From an uncultured Nitrosomonas sp. (lineage in GTDB: Bacteria; Pseudomonadota; Gammaproteobacteria; Burkholderiales; Nitrosomonadaceae): a stretch of DNA of 64,000 nucleotides. Position numbers and translations under genes: made by a program. The notes below the pieces were generated by a model. The model saw only the letters and a list, made by a program, of their open reading frames with translations. It made no database searches and was not told the origin of the DNA. The DNA lies in NCBI GenBank assembly GCA_949281375.1, contig CASDLT010000040.1, forward strand, positions 1-64,000, read 5' to 3'. Shown here piece after piece: positions 49,955-60,300 of the stretch; within the stretch, counting starts at the first letter, position 1, and each line of letters starts with the position of its first letter.

Positions 49955-51079
49955 TCAGCACCTGCAGACGGAAGGATGTCGGCGGCGCCAAAATAAGGAA
50001 TCGGCCCAGCGTTGTTCCGTGGCATAGTATCCCGACCGGGTAGTAACGTACTCAGAAAAAATGGCTTCCAGATCCTGACTGAAATGCGCAATCGCAGCCG
50101 TTTCGCCAGCAAGGTACTTTGAAACGATCTGTCCGGCCTTCCAGCCTTGCCGCAATCCCTTGATGATGCCTTGCGATGACAATGGATCGAACGCCATGGC
50201 GGCATCGCCAATGGCCAGCCAGCGTTCACCAAAGAAATGATCCAAGCGCTGGCTCCGCGCCGAGCAGACAACCGGCTCAGTCATCGCCGCAAATGATCGA
50301 AGCATGGGCGCAATGGCATGGGTATTGTCCAGCGCAGCGTGCCAACTGTCATTTATCGAACGTTTTCTCAGATCAATCAGATCCGGATCAGTAATGAGCA
50401 TGCATATACCCTGATTGTCATCCAGCGGAGCGAAATACCACCATCCGATCTCACAGGATTCGATGAGAATATGATCAGTGCGATCATCGCTCGGCCCGAC
50501 GCAACCCTGATAATGCCGGATGAGCGCTATTTGCGCATCCAGTGCAATGATATGGCTTGCTTGCATTCTGGAAAAGCTAGCGGATTTGCCGCTGGCGTCG
50601 AGTACAAATTGAGCTTCCACGCAGTGGTGGCCTTCCTCGGTAGAGATATCGATGAACCAGCCTGCGCTAGTCAGGCGCTGTTGCTGAACCTTTGCATGTT
50701 CTAGGATGACAGCGTCATGTTGCCGTACATGATCGGCAAATTGCCGGTCAAAGTGAGGGCGCGAGAGATTGAGGCCATGACCGAACGGGTGATAGAAATA
50801 ATTCAATTCATGCGGTGTATTCTCATTTCCCCACCACGACATCACGCCCGAGCAGCGAAGGTGGCCGGTGGCATCATTGCAAATGTCTGAAATTCCCAGT
50901 TCCTGAAGCACGCTCATTGCAGAGGAGGGCAGATGCTCGCCAATGCGCGGCTGAAGATAGGATCCTTTTTCTATCACAGCCACACGAAAAGCATTCTTTA
51001 CCAGCCGCAATGCAGTGGCAAGACCGCAGGGACCGCCGCCGACTATGACCACATCGTATGAATGGCTAGGCTTGACCAT
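49955..51079 (-). CDS. lodB: LodB-like flavin-dependent maturation enzyme
   Basis: This 374-aa FAD-dependent oxidoreductase has an N-terminal dinucleotide-binding motif in YDVVIVGGGPCGLATALRLV and a second FAD motif LAIGDAAMAFDPLSSQGI. In the family, LodB installs the cysteine tryptophylquinone cofactor of LodA-type oxidases. The gene overlaps the 3' end of lodA by 14 bases if the ATG at 51079 is used. An earlier in-frame ATG at 51130 would add 17 unlikely residues. The association with a LodA gene is the main reason for the name. Confidence 0.85.
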   Translation of the reverse strand: MVKPSHSYDVVIVGGGPCGLATALRLVKNAFRVAVIEKGSYLQPRIGEHLPSSAMSVLQELGISDICNDATGHLRCSGVMSWWGNENTPHELNYFYHPFGHGLNLSRPHFDRQFADHVRQHDAVILEHAKVQQQRLTSAGWFIDISTEEGHHCVEAQFVLDASGKSASFSRMQASHIIALDAQIALIRHYQGCVGPSDDRTDHILIESCEIGWWYFAPLDDNQGICMLITDPDLIDLRKRSINDSWHAALDNTHAIAPMLRSFAAMTEPVVCSARSQRLDHFFGERWLAIGDAAMAFDPLSSQGIIKGLRQGWKAGQIVSKYLAGETAAIAHFSQDLEAIFSEYVTTRSGYYATEQRWADSLFWRRRHPSVCRC

Positions 51080-52631
51080 CGATTGGATTGCGTTCGGTTT
51101 CGACGAACCCATCATCTTTTTCGACGACAAAGCCTAGTTCCGTCCACCACTTCACCATATCCCCATAGTTCTTGATTCCGCGTGCGAACCGTTTTATTTC
51201 ACCCGAATGGGTGACAACCTCGACCGGGCGTTGCGCCGGCCACCATAGATCGCCGCAGTCGAGAAAATCAGCCTGCCATGGCAATGCCATGCGTTCGGTG
51301 AGAAAGCCCGGCGGCAAACTTTGCTTGATGCGGAACGGAGCTTCGTAGGTGGCTGCCTGCGCGATCACATAGGTCACTTCGATGCCGGGAAAAAAAGGTG
51401 AGCCTATGCATCCTTCCAGCGCTGCGCGGGTGAGCGCATCCGGCTGTTCTTGCAAGGGCAAGTCGGCGAACGGAACGGGGGTCGGTTCGCTTGTCCAGTC
51501 GGCACCGAAGTTTCCATTGGCCCATTGTTCCATCATGGCATATTGAAGTTCGGTCAATGCCGCATACTCACCCTGAGTTGGATCATCGGGATCGAGTCCG
51601 CTATTGAGCTTGGGCATGTTTGGCGGCATCGACGGCGGCAAGGTATTGGGATCGACCGGAGTATTGGGCTTCATCAGCCAATTGATGATTTTCTGTCGCG
51701 CAGGTTTGGCTGCATCGCTGTTATCGGCCAACTGGGCCAGTCGCTGCGGAGACAAGAAATTGCCTGCCCCGCCATGGTGACGATTGGCGCGCTCGACGAC
51801 CCAATGAAGCAGAACCGTGCGCATGAGAATGGGGTAAATATCCTTGCTGAACGAGGGCACTGTTTTCATCAGCGAGGGAGTGAACACTTTTGCGCTCACA
51901 TTCAGCGCCTGATCGTACCAGGTAGTCATGTTCACAATGCCGGGTGCATAGGCAGGGGGCGCCACCACCACCCACGCGCTGCCTTCAGCGGCAATGGCCT
52001 CTTTTCCATTGATTTCGATCAGTGCTTTGACCGGCCCATCCGACACGCTGTCGAACCAGCCGTCATTGTTGGCATAATTTGACAGTCCGCTGCTCAAAGG
52101 AGAGCCGGATCTGCCTGGGCCGCCCACCACGATCAACCGTCCGCTGTCATCGGTCAGCAAGCGGCCAAGTTCAACCTTTGCCGTGCCTTCGTTAGCGCCA
52201 TTCTTGATGAAATTAATTTCTCCATTCAACGGTCCGATTTGCTGGTTTAAGCCGCTGATCGATTGCAGCGCCGCGTCGATGACTAGTCCTGAACGCTCAT
52301 AATCGATATTTCGCGGCGGCGCTGTCGATCCTCCCGGCGGGAAAGTGCCACCTGCCGCCTTGCGATTGACCAAATGCACCTGCCAGATGATTTTGGTGGT
52401 GTCATTCGCCACGACTTCGCGGATCAATGATTCATTTCCGCACTCTTCGCGTTCGTACTCGTAAATTCTGAACCGCGCTGCCTGAGGTTTGATTCTTGCC
52501 GGAACGGCATCATCCCGGTAAGGCCCGTCAGCGACGACACTCGGTGCTTCAGGCCCGATAAAATATGCTGTTTCACTGTTTCCGATGCGTGCAATTCCAA
52601 TCGCTGGATAAATTCGGTAAATCGTTTTCAT
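51066..52631 (-). CDS. lodA: LodA-like quinoprotein amino-acid oxidase
   Basis: This 521-aa protein matches LodA/GoxA. It opens IYRIYPAIGIARIGNSETAY, has GRLIVVGGPGRSGSP (about 165-178) and a cofactor region with C408 in LEGCIGSPFFPGIE and WW463-464 in DLWWPAQRP. In LodA a Cys and a Trp crosslink to cysteine tryptophylquinone. Such enzymes oxidise an amino acid (lysine in Marinomonas, glycine in Pseudoalteromonas) and release hydrogen peroxide, which is antibacterial. No signal peptide is visible, as in other LodA. lodB overlaps its 3' end and is needed for maturation. The substrate is unknown. Confidence 0.88.
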   Translation of the reverse strand: MKTIYRIYPAIGIARIGNSETAYFIGPEAPSVVADGPYRDDAVPARIKPQAARFRIYEYEREECGNESLIREVVANDTTKIIWQVHLVNRKAAGGTFPPGGSTAPPRNIDYERSGLVIDAALQSISGLNQQIGPLNGEINFIKNGANEGTAKVELGRLLTDDSGRLIVVGGPGRSGSPLSSGLSNYANNDGWFDSVSDGPVKALIEINGKEAIAAEGSAWVVVAPPAYAPGIVNMTTWYDQALNVSAKVFTPSLMKTVPSFSKDIYPILMRTVLLHWVVERANRHHGGAGNFLSPQRLAQLADNSDAAKPARQKIINWLMKPNTPVDPNTLPPSMPPNMPKLNSGLDPDDPTQGEYAALTELQYAMMEQWANGNFGADWTSEPTPVPFADLPLQEQPDALTRAALEGCIGSPFFPGIEVTYVIAQAATYEAPFRIKQSLPPGFLTERMALPWQADFLDCGDLWWPAQRPVEVVTHSGEIKRFARGIKNYGDMVKWWTELGFVVEKDDGFVETERNPIDGQA

Positions 52632-53044
52632 GTGTCTCTACTCCTGAGAATAAAACAATCGAATACGAATAATAAAAATCTTCTTTATGGCAAATCGAAT
52701 GAAAAAATGATGGGGGCAGAAAAAAGAATACCATTGAAAGCGGTTAGTGTCCGATATAGAAGGACTTCATCGATTCAGAAAAACCTCTCCTTGAAAAAAA
52801 GGCTCAATCGCTGTTCGGTTTTTGCGATCGGACAATTACGCGCCGATAGCCGGGGTTGATTGCTGGGTTGCTGGAAAAATTAAGGAGATGGGATGACTGC
52901 TCGCGCAATCCCGAAAGAATGGATGCGCGGGAATTCGGTAATAATCGAGGCATCGATGAATCGCAATAACGGATCAACAAGTGAATGATGGAGCGCGGGT
53001 ATATGATTGCCGAGGCTTAATGATGACGATCCGATCCTCGTTAA
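52632..53044. other. Intergenic region upstream of lodA
   Basis: About 410 bases lie between the lodA start and the first MITE copy. They should hold the lodA promoter. A 31-codon ORF with an AAGGAG site is listed separately; a 75-codon open frame at 52632-52859 has no ribosome site and no family look, so I do not call it. Confidence 0.4.
52893..52988 (+). CDS. Possible 31-aa peptide
   Basis: A 31-codon frame (MTARAIPKEWMRGNSVIIEA, ending NNGSTSE) starts six bases after a strong AAGGAG site. There is no other evidence of coding and no recognised family. It could be a chance start near a purine run. Confidence 0.18.
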   Translation: MTARAIPKEWMRGNSVIIEASMNRNNGSTSE

Positions 53045-53199
53045 GAAAACACTGATCAATTCGCTGCACGAGCGAATCGCTTTGTTGCACGCGGTACTCG
53101 CTCCTTGCTCTATCGTACTGATATGCTTCGATAGGCTTAGGTCGCTGCGTTCAGTGCGCTTTACGCTTCCTCTCGTTCGTCGAATTAATCAGCATTTCC
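53045..53199 (+). repeat. 155-bp palindromic-ended MITE, copy 1
   Basis: The left end GAAAACACTGATCAATTCG and the right end CGAATTAATCAGCATTTCC are near-perfect 19-base inverted repeats. Copy 2 at 54624-54778 has the same length and orientation and is roughly 80-85% identical by eye. TA flanks both sides of copy 1 (53042-53043 and 53201-53202) if one base is added at each end. There is no coding capacity; the 100-codon frame that crosses it is a shadow. It sits 7 bases beyond the SMP-30-like gene's stop codon. Confidence 0.9.
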
Positions 53200-53206
53200 T
53201 TACGCT

Positions 53207-54313
53207 TCATGGCAGTGGATCTTTTGCCAGCCATCCCAACGTTTTTGCATGCAGGCTTTGCACATACAATCTTTCTTGGGTTTCGGTGATGCCGGTAGTT
53301 TCTGGATAAGCGCCGGCAGGATCTTGCAGATCGTTGAGTATTTTTCCATCTTCGCTGAATGCTACAACATGACCATACGCTTTGGGCACCGGCCACAACG
53401 CGCGAGGGAAACGCAGGGCCATTTTGCGGAAGAAGGGCTTATCGCTTAGGAAATCAATTAACGCATTACGCGGTTTTGCGAATCCGAGCCAGATGTTACC
53501 GTCCAGACCGCGTGTCAGATTGTCGGGATAACCGGGGAGGTTATCGAACAACACATGAGCGTGCGAAGATTCTAGTGCTAGATCCAAATCATTGGTAGCC
53601 ACGGCAATTTTCCATACCCGGTATCTGCCGGTTTCATTGACAAAAATTGTCTGCTCGTCTTGAGAAAGAACGATCCCGTTAGCAAAACTCAAGCCTGTGG
53701 CAACAATCCGTGCGGTTTGGTGCTGTGGATCATACTCAAGCACTCGTCCGGTCGCGGATTGCTCGACAATATCCAGAATACTGGCTTCGAAAGTGCTTCC
53801 TAAAACCGATGGTGCAAACCGGGTGGAAGAGTCGGTGATATAAATCCTGCCGTTGTTCGCTACCGCAATGCTATTCGGATAATGCAGCCGACTGCCATTG
53901 ACGGTATCGACCAATGTACGAATGGAGCGATCAGGTGCAATGATCAAAACGCCCCGCATCGCGTCGGCTGCAATCAGATTGCCCTCGGCATCAAAATCAA
54001 AGCCCAAAACGCGTCCGCCGGTTTTGACGAATATTTCCTGAGCTGTGCCGTCCGGATTCATCCGAAGGATAGCGCCACTCGCCATGGCGGCATAAAGTTT
54101 ACCGTCACGGCCGAGCGCAATGTGCTCCGGCCCTTCTTCGTCTTGTAAGGGAATGAGCTGTATGCCGGCTAAACGGTTATTCGGTGTATGTGCATCGGAA
54201 TAACCCGGAGCTTGGGGTGCGTTCCAGCTGACTGGATTAACGGGTACTGGCCAGAGGATAAGATACGCTGTTGCGATAACGAAGATAATCAGTAAATAGT
54301 GTATTTTTTTCAT
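53207..54313 (-). CDS. SMP-30/strictosidine-synthase-like beta-propeller protein
   Basis: This 368-aa protein has an N-terminal membrane anchor or signal (YLLIIFVIATAYLILWPVPV). A six-bladed propeller of the strictosidine synthase/APMAP/SMP-30 kind follows: GPEHIALGRDGKLYAAMASG, LHYPNSIAVANNGRIYITDSS, FANGIVLSQDEQTIFVNETG, PGYPDNLTRGLDGNIWLGFA. Family members include lactonases and esterases; the substrate here is unknown. It is bracketed by two MITE copies, one 7 bases past its stop and one 310 bases upstream. Confidence 0.9.
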   Translation of the reverse strand: MKKIHYLLIIFVIATAYLILWPVPVNPVSWNAPQAPGYSDAHTPNNRLAGIQLIPLQDEEGPEHIALGRDGKLYAAMASGAILRMNPDGTAQEIFVKTGGRVLGFDFDAEGNLIAADAMRGVLIIAPDRSIRTLVDTVNGSRLHYPNSIAVANNGRIYITDSSTRFAPSVLGSTFEASILDIVEQSATGRVLEYDPQHQTARIVATGLSFANGIVLSQDEQTIFVNETGRYRVWKIAVATNDLDLALESSHAHVLFDNLPGYPDNLTRGLDGNIWLGFAKPRNALIDFLSDKPFFRKMALRFPRALWPVPKAYGHVVAFSEDGKILNDLQDPAGAYPETTGITETQERLYVQSLHAKTLGWLAKDPLP

Positions 54314-54623
54314 CGATGTGTCTGAGAATCTTTAGTTGACCGCTCATTCATCCGCATGATGTGAAGAGGAATCGGATCATGGCGTCAGATGTAAATTTTT
54401 GCACCTTAAGAGTTATTGTTGTTCACTGTCAAGCTTCTCCTGACTTCAAAGCCAGCATTTTTTTGCACGGCTGAATTGCTTTTTTTACTTATGTCCTGAC
54501 CAAAATAGAGAAGCATCGTTGGATTGGCTCAAACACATTGCTACGACACCAATTATAAAATTTGTTCTTTTGGGATGTTTACCTTCTATACCGCGAACCA
54601 TTACCTGAGTAGAATTCCTTCAG
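54314..54623. other. Intergenic region upstream of the SMP-30-like gene
   Basis: About 310 bases before MITE copy 2. AT-rich, with T-runs near 54460 and 54480 but no clear stem. It probably contains the promoter of the minus-strand SMP-30-like gene. No RNA or ORF was recognised. Confidence 0.3.
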
Positions 54624-54778
54624 GGAAACGCTGATCAATTCGCTGCACGAGTGCGAATCGCTTCGTTGCGCGGTACTCGCTCCTTGGTCTACCGTGTTGA
54701 TACGCCTCGATAAGCCTCGGTCAACGCGTTCAGTACGCCTTACGCTTCATCTCGTTCGCCGAATTAATCAGCATTTCC
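54624..54778 (+). repeat. 155-bp palindromic-ended MITE, copy 2
   Basis: The ends GGAAACGCTGATCAATTCG and CGAATTAATCAGCATTTCC are 19-base inverted repeats with two mismatches. It has the same length and orientation as copy 1. No clear target duplication was found. The remaining 170 bases to the cyclase gene are AT-rich and should hold its promoter. Confidence 0.92.
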
Positions 54779-54948
54779 TTTGGTACTAAGGAAACTTTAA
54801 GAATACTGCGCTCGATCGGCGGGTAGAATTTAAGTTCAAACGTTCTGTATCGCCCATAAACTGTGTTTTTGTGCGATGTTGCCTTTCCGGTCAACCGGTT
54901 GTTAGTTTTCAGGCCTTACTTGAAAATTAAATTTATATTCAATGGATT

Positions 54949-57189
54949 ATGACAAAATGGTTCAGGCAGCTTTTGCTGGGAGGAATGTTGGGATTGTTCG
55001 GCATTCTTGCTCATTTGATGCCGCTGGAAGAGCGATTCGGCTTGTTCTGGCTGTTCCATTTACGTGGCCCTGCGACCGCTCCGGACAACGTGGTCGTCGT
55101 AGCGATCGATCAGCCCTCAGCAATGCAAATGGGATTGTCGATCATGCCGCGATTATGGCCACGTGATATTCATGCGCAGCTCATTGATAAACTCGTACAC
55201 GACGGAGCTCGTGCGATTGTTTTCGATCTTGTGTTTGACATGCCCAGTGTGCTGGCTGAGACCGATGAGCGTTTGGCGCAAGCCATCCGCGCTGCGGGCA
55301 ATGTCATTTTGACCGAGCGACTGGTGCGCCATAATGCTGCAGAGTTGCTTGACCATGATCGGGCGTTGTCCCACCTCATCATTCAGGAAGGTTCAGGACA
55401 GCTTTTGCCAGTAATTGCTGATGAAGCGACCGCCCGCGCACCCTTTGCGGTGCCGAAAGCGGACCGCGTCAATCATTATTGGACATTTAAGGCGGACGCC
55501 GGCGATATGCCGACGGTTCCTGTGCTTGCGCTGCAATTTTTCTCCTTGCCGGTGTATGAAGATCTGATCCGGTTGCTGCGCTTGGTCGACCCGATGATCG
55601 CCGAGCAATTACCATCGCCTGAGCGCAAGATTGATGTTGAGGATGTGGTGCTCAAATTGCGCCATATATTTTGGGGACATCCGCAATTGGTTCAGCACAT
55701 TTATGTTCAGCTCAATCGAGATTCGGCGCTCAGCGTCGCCAAGAAAAAAATGCTGGCAGCGCTGATCAATCTGTATGCAAGCCATGATAAACATTATCTG
55801 AATTTCTATGGGCCGCCGCGTTCCATTACAACCGTGCCATATTATCAAGTGCTGGATCCAGGTGGCTATCCGGTCGAGCGCAGCGAGTCACCTCGGGTTG
55901 ATTTCAAGGATAAGGTGGTGTTTGTCGGCTTCTCCGGCGCGACGCAGCCGGAGCAGGATATCGTGCGCGACGATTACCATACGGTATTTTCCAATCCTGA
56001 CGGACTGTTCATCAGCGGTGTCGAAATCGCAGCCACGGCATTCGCAAATTTACTGGAAAACCGGCCAGTGCGGCCGCTGCCGCTGCAGGGCAGCCTAGGA
56101 ATATTGTTTTTATTGGGTTTCACAGCCGGCATGGCGTTCATGTTGTTATCGACACGAAAAGCCATTGCAGTGGGAATCGTTGTTCTCATCACGTATGTTT
56201 TCAGCGCGTCATACATTTTTTCAGAAACAGCCATTTGGATACCGGTGATCATTCCGGTGGTGCAAATCCTGCTGGCGTTTATTCTGTCGGAAATACTGAA
56301 GCATCAGTCAGCTCTTAAAAAAAGCGAACAACTCGAGACGCAGTTGGTGGAAATCCGCAGATCCCTGGGTTCTTCCTACCCCAGCAAGGCGATTGAGCAA
56401 TTATTGGGGAACCATCAGGAGCAGGGTATTTTCAGTCCGTGCCTGACTACCGATGTCGCCGGGTATACCACATTATCCGAACTGATCGATTCGAAGGATT
56501 TGGGAGAATTGATCAGCAATTACAGGAATGCGCTCAAAGACCCCATTCGACAGCATAAAGGTCAAATCATGGACATGATTGCGGACTCAATGCTGGCGAT
56601 CTGGATCAATCAGCCAGAACATTCGCTATTGCGGTCGCAGGCTTGTCATGCCGCGCTGGATCTGGCTGCTGCGGTCGAACGCTTCAACCAGTTGCAGTCA
56701 GATCATCGCTTATGGTTGCCGACGCGGATTGGCCTGCATTGTGGAGAAATGTCATTGAGAAGAGGCGATGGCAGCTACAACGTAGTGGGCGATGTGATCA
56801 ATACGGCCAACCGTATCCAGGGAGCCAACAAATTCCTCAATACGCACATTCTATTATCAGGGGAAGTTGTGGATGGCTTGGATGAATTCTTGACGCGGCC
56901 ACTGGGTAAATTTTTGTTGCCGGGAAAAACATTGCCGGTGCATCTGGCTGAGCTGCTCTCGGTCCGGAAATTCGTCAGTGAAGAACAATTATGGCTCTGC
57001 GGAATTTTTGCATCGTCATTACAGGCGTACCAGTCCCAACGCTGGGACGAAGCCAGTGGTGGTTTCAAGGAAATTCTCAGACTTTTTCCCGCCGATGGCC
57101 CCAGCCGGTTCTTTTTAACCTTATGCGAGCGTTATCGCGATACGCAACCGCTTCCACCCTGGCCGATGTGCAGGATAGAAACCAAGTAA
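54949..57189 (+). CDS. CHASE2-domain class III adenylate/guanylate cyclase
   Basis: This 746-aa membrane cyclase has one N-terminal helix. A periplasmic CHASE2 sensor (about 40-370; VVVVAIDQPSAMQMG, ARAIVFDLVFDMPSV, DKVVFVGFSG) precedes three helices (about 382-447) and a short coiled coil. The cyclase domain follows, with metal aspartates D502 (TTDVAGYTTLSE) and D546 (MIADSMLAIW, where most cyclases have Gly before Asp). N618 and R622 in VVGDVINTANRI fit transition-state residues. The product, cAMP or cGMP, is not certain. The C-terminal 70 residues look like a TPR-type tail. The gene is 165 bases before the FecR-barrel gene. Confidence 0.92.
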   Translation: MTKWFRQLLLGGMLGLFGILAHLMPLEERFGLFWLFHLRGPATAPDNVVVVAIDQPSAMQMGLSIMPRLWPRDIHAQLIDKLVHDGARAIVFDLVFDMPSVLAETDERLAQAIRAAGNVILTERLVRHNAAELLDHDRALSHLIIQEGSGQLLPVIADEATARAPFAVPKADRVNHYWTFKADAGDMPTVPVLALQFFSLPVYEDLIRLLRLVDPMIAEQLPSPERKIDVEDVVLKLRHIFWGHPQLVQHIYVQLNRDSALSVAKKKMLAALINLYASHDKHYLNFYGPPRSITTVPYYQVLDPGGYPVERSESPRVDFKDKVVFVGFSGATQPEQDIVRDDYHTVFSNPDGLFISGVEIAATAFANLLENRPVRPLPLQGSLGILFLLGFTAGMAFMLLSTRKAIAVGIVVLITYVFSASYIFSETAIWIPVIIPVVQILLAFILSEILKHQSALKKSEQLETQLVEIRRSLGSSYPSKAIEQLLGNHQEQGIFSPCLTTDVAGYTTLSELIDSKDLGELISNYRNALKDPIRQHKGQIMDMIADSMLAIWINQPEHSLLRSQACHAALDLAAAVERFNQLQSDHRLWLPTRIGLHCGEMSLRRGDGSYNVVGDVINTANRIQGANKFLNTHILLSGEVVDGLDEFLTRPLGKFLLPGKTLPVHLAELLSVRKFVSEEQLWLCGIFASSLQAYQSQRWDEASGGFKEILRLFPADGPSRFFLTLCERYRDTQPLPPWPMCRIETK

Positions 57190-57354
57190 TCCGATCTATG
57201 GTGAGCAACAAAGTGAACATTTGTCTATGAGAATTATCACGTACACCCGTTCGGATTTAACGTACACTTCGACTCAGTTCTTTGTACTCTTAATAGTCAT
57301 CCATCGTCTTTTGCCGCGTGAACGGGGCTAGAACGGAAAGGTCGATATGAAATC

Positions 57355-60300
57355 ATGAGCATGCGCTGGACAATAGCGATTCACGGCCGCCTCAGATACT
57401 ATGTGCGAGTGATCTTGGCTATTTTTTCAGCGCTCTGTTGGAATGTGTATACCAGCCAAAGCCATGCAGCTTCCGGATGTAACCCGGAAGTGGCGCGAAT
57501 CGTATCGATTCAGGGAATAATCGAATTGCGCCGCGCTCAGGAGACGCATTGGCAGCTGGCGGGCCTCGAAGAGATTCTGTGCGCGGGTGACAAGGTTCGG
57601 GCGCGCTCGCACAGCCGAGCGGGGCTGCGCCTCACCAATGACAGCATGCTGCGGCTCGATCAGAAAACAAGCCTGTCGTTTGCGGAGATTCAAACAGACT
57701 CAGGCACGTCCTTGCTGGATTTGCTGGAAGGCGTGATACATATCATTACCCGCACGCCGAGACCATTCAAAATTAGAACGCCGTTTGCCAATGCGAGTGT
57801 AGAAGGCACTGAATTCCTTGTTGGTCTTGAACATGACGCTACCAAAGTCGTGGTTTATGAGGGCAAAGTGCTGGTCAGTAACGAGGCGGGCAGCATCCAC
57901 CTGCATGATCATGAAGCGGCGTTTGCGCTCAACGGTCAAGCACCACGGAAAGAAATCATCATTCGTCCCGCCGATGCCGTGCATTGGGCATTGCATTATC
58001 CGGTCATTTCAAATGATCGATGGAACAACGCTTCAAAAAATGATCAATCCGCCGCGGGATTGATTCTTGAGGCTGGTCATTTACTGACTGCCGGTCAAGC
58101 TGATGAGGCCAATGCAATCATCAAACAGGCGCTCGAGCTTGAACCCGACAATAGTGATGCCTATGCCCTGCTTTCGATCATTGCCGTGACACAAAATGAT
58201 AAAGATCAGGCGCTTGAATTGGCCACCCAGGCAGTGGCAGCATCAATGCAGCAATCGGGAACTGCCTATCTGGCGCTTTCTTACGCTCAGCAGGCGCATT
58301 TTGACATCGATGCGGCATTGGAAAGTGTGCAAAAGGCATTGACCCTCGATGCCGAGAATGCCTTGATTTGGGCGCGGCTCGCCGAATTGCGAATGTCGGC
58401 AGGCGATCTGGATCGTGCGCTGGAAGCGGCGCAGCATGCCGTGACCATCAATTCTGCTATTGCGAAGACCCACACCGTACTGGGTTTTGCTCATCTGCTG
58501 CAAATCAATACCCAATCCGCCAGAACTTCATTCATACAGGCGATTGCGTTCGATCAGACCGATCCGATGCCTCGGCTGGGATTGGGTATCGCTCTGATTC
58601 GCCAGGGAGAACTGGAGGCAGGCCGCGTGGAACTGGAAATCGCCGCCAGCCTGGATCCGGCCAATTCACTGATTCGCAGCTATCTCGGCAAGGCTTATTT
58701 CGAAGAAAAGCGTTATCCGCTTGCCAGCACGCAATTTGATTTGGCCAGGGAACGCGATCCCAAGGATCCGACACCATGGTTTTATGATGCCATTCAGAAG
58801 CAGACCCAAAATCGGCCTGTGGAAGCCCTGCGGGATATTCAAAAATCGATCGAGTTGAACGACAACCGCGCGGTATACCGCTCCAAATTGTTGCTCGACC
58901 GCGACGAGGCGGCACGTGGTTCCAGTCTGGCGCGGATTTTCGATAACCTCGGATTTGAACGCCGCGCCGTGATGGAAACCGCCAAATCACTGAGCTTCGA
59001 TCCTGCCAATCACTCGGCGCACCGGTTTTTATCGGATACCTATGCCAATACGCCGCGCCATGAAATTGCCCGGGTTAGTGAGTTGCTGCAGGCGCAATTG
59101 CTGCAACCGGTCAATGTCAATCCAGTGCAGCCTCATATGGCAGTGGCGGACTTGAACATCATTACGGGCACTAGTCCATCGGCGGTGGGATTCAATGAAT
59201 TCGCGCCGTTGATGGAGCGCAATAAACCGCAAGTCGTGGCCTCGGGAGTCGTTGGGAGTAATAGTACGATTGGAAATGAGGTCGTCGCTTCGGTGCTATA
59301 TGACAAAGCTTCCATCAGCATGGGCCAGTTTCATTATGAAAATAATGGGTTTCGTCCAAACAATGATCAGAAACACAATATCTATAATGTATTTATGCAG
59401 TATGCGCTAACACCACGCCTTAACGTTCAGGCGGAGTTGCGCAAACGGGAATCCGAATACGGCGATCTATTGATGAATTTTGATAGAAATAGCTTTCGGG
59501 AATTTCGTCGAGAAGTTAATGAAGATATTGCGCGAGCAGGGGCGCGATACGCATTATCCCACGATCAAGATCTCTTATTTAATACAAAATTCGTAAATCG
59601 CAAGGGCCGTTTGAGTGATACCGACGGCTATCAGATTGAGCTGCAACATCTATTCCGGAAGAATTATTTCAATTCGACGATAGGTGGAGGTATACATCGA
59701 TTTACTTTCCAGGAAATCGATGAAAACACACATCTTAATAAAAACAACGCTTATATTTACACAAACGCAAATTTTCTGAGCAATCTAATTGCTACCTTTG
59801 CCCTAAGCTATGATTCCCGTTCTCGCATTGGTATCGATCAACGGAGCAAAGTAAACATCAATCCCAAGTTTGGCCTGCAATGGGATTTAACTGACAAATT
59901 CCGGTTAAGGGCTGCCTGGATCAATACCACCAAATCCCCCCTGGTTGCGCAGCAAACCCTGGAGCCTACACAGGTGGCCGGTTTTAACCAGTTCTTTGAT
60001 GATCCGAATGGAACACAGGTACAGCGAATGGGGATTGCACTGGATCACCGTTTTTCCAATGAACTATACAGTGGGATCGAAGCTTCAAAACGCGATCTCA
60101 AGGTGCCTTACCCTTCTACTAACATTGATTCGATAGGCAATGAAGCAATTGAAAAACAGACTGAGCAATTGTATCGCGCATATTTGTATTGGGCGTTGCA
60201 TGCCGCTTGGGTAATGAGGGGTGAGTTTGAATATGAGCAATTTTCAAGAAAGGCAGGAAATTTGTCCGTCTCGGATCCAGTAAGGATACAAACATTGAGC

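Noticed and set aside
51450-52082. 210-codon frame opposite lodA
   Set aside because: It is entirely antisense to the well-supported LodA-like gene and has no recognisable motif or ribosome site.
53007-53309. 100-codon frame over MITE copy 1
   Set aside because: It is formed by the repeat itself and the antisense 3' end of the SMP-30-like gene; copy 2 does not preserve the frame.
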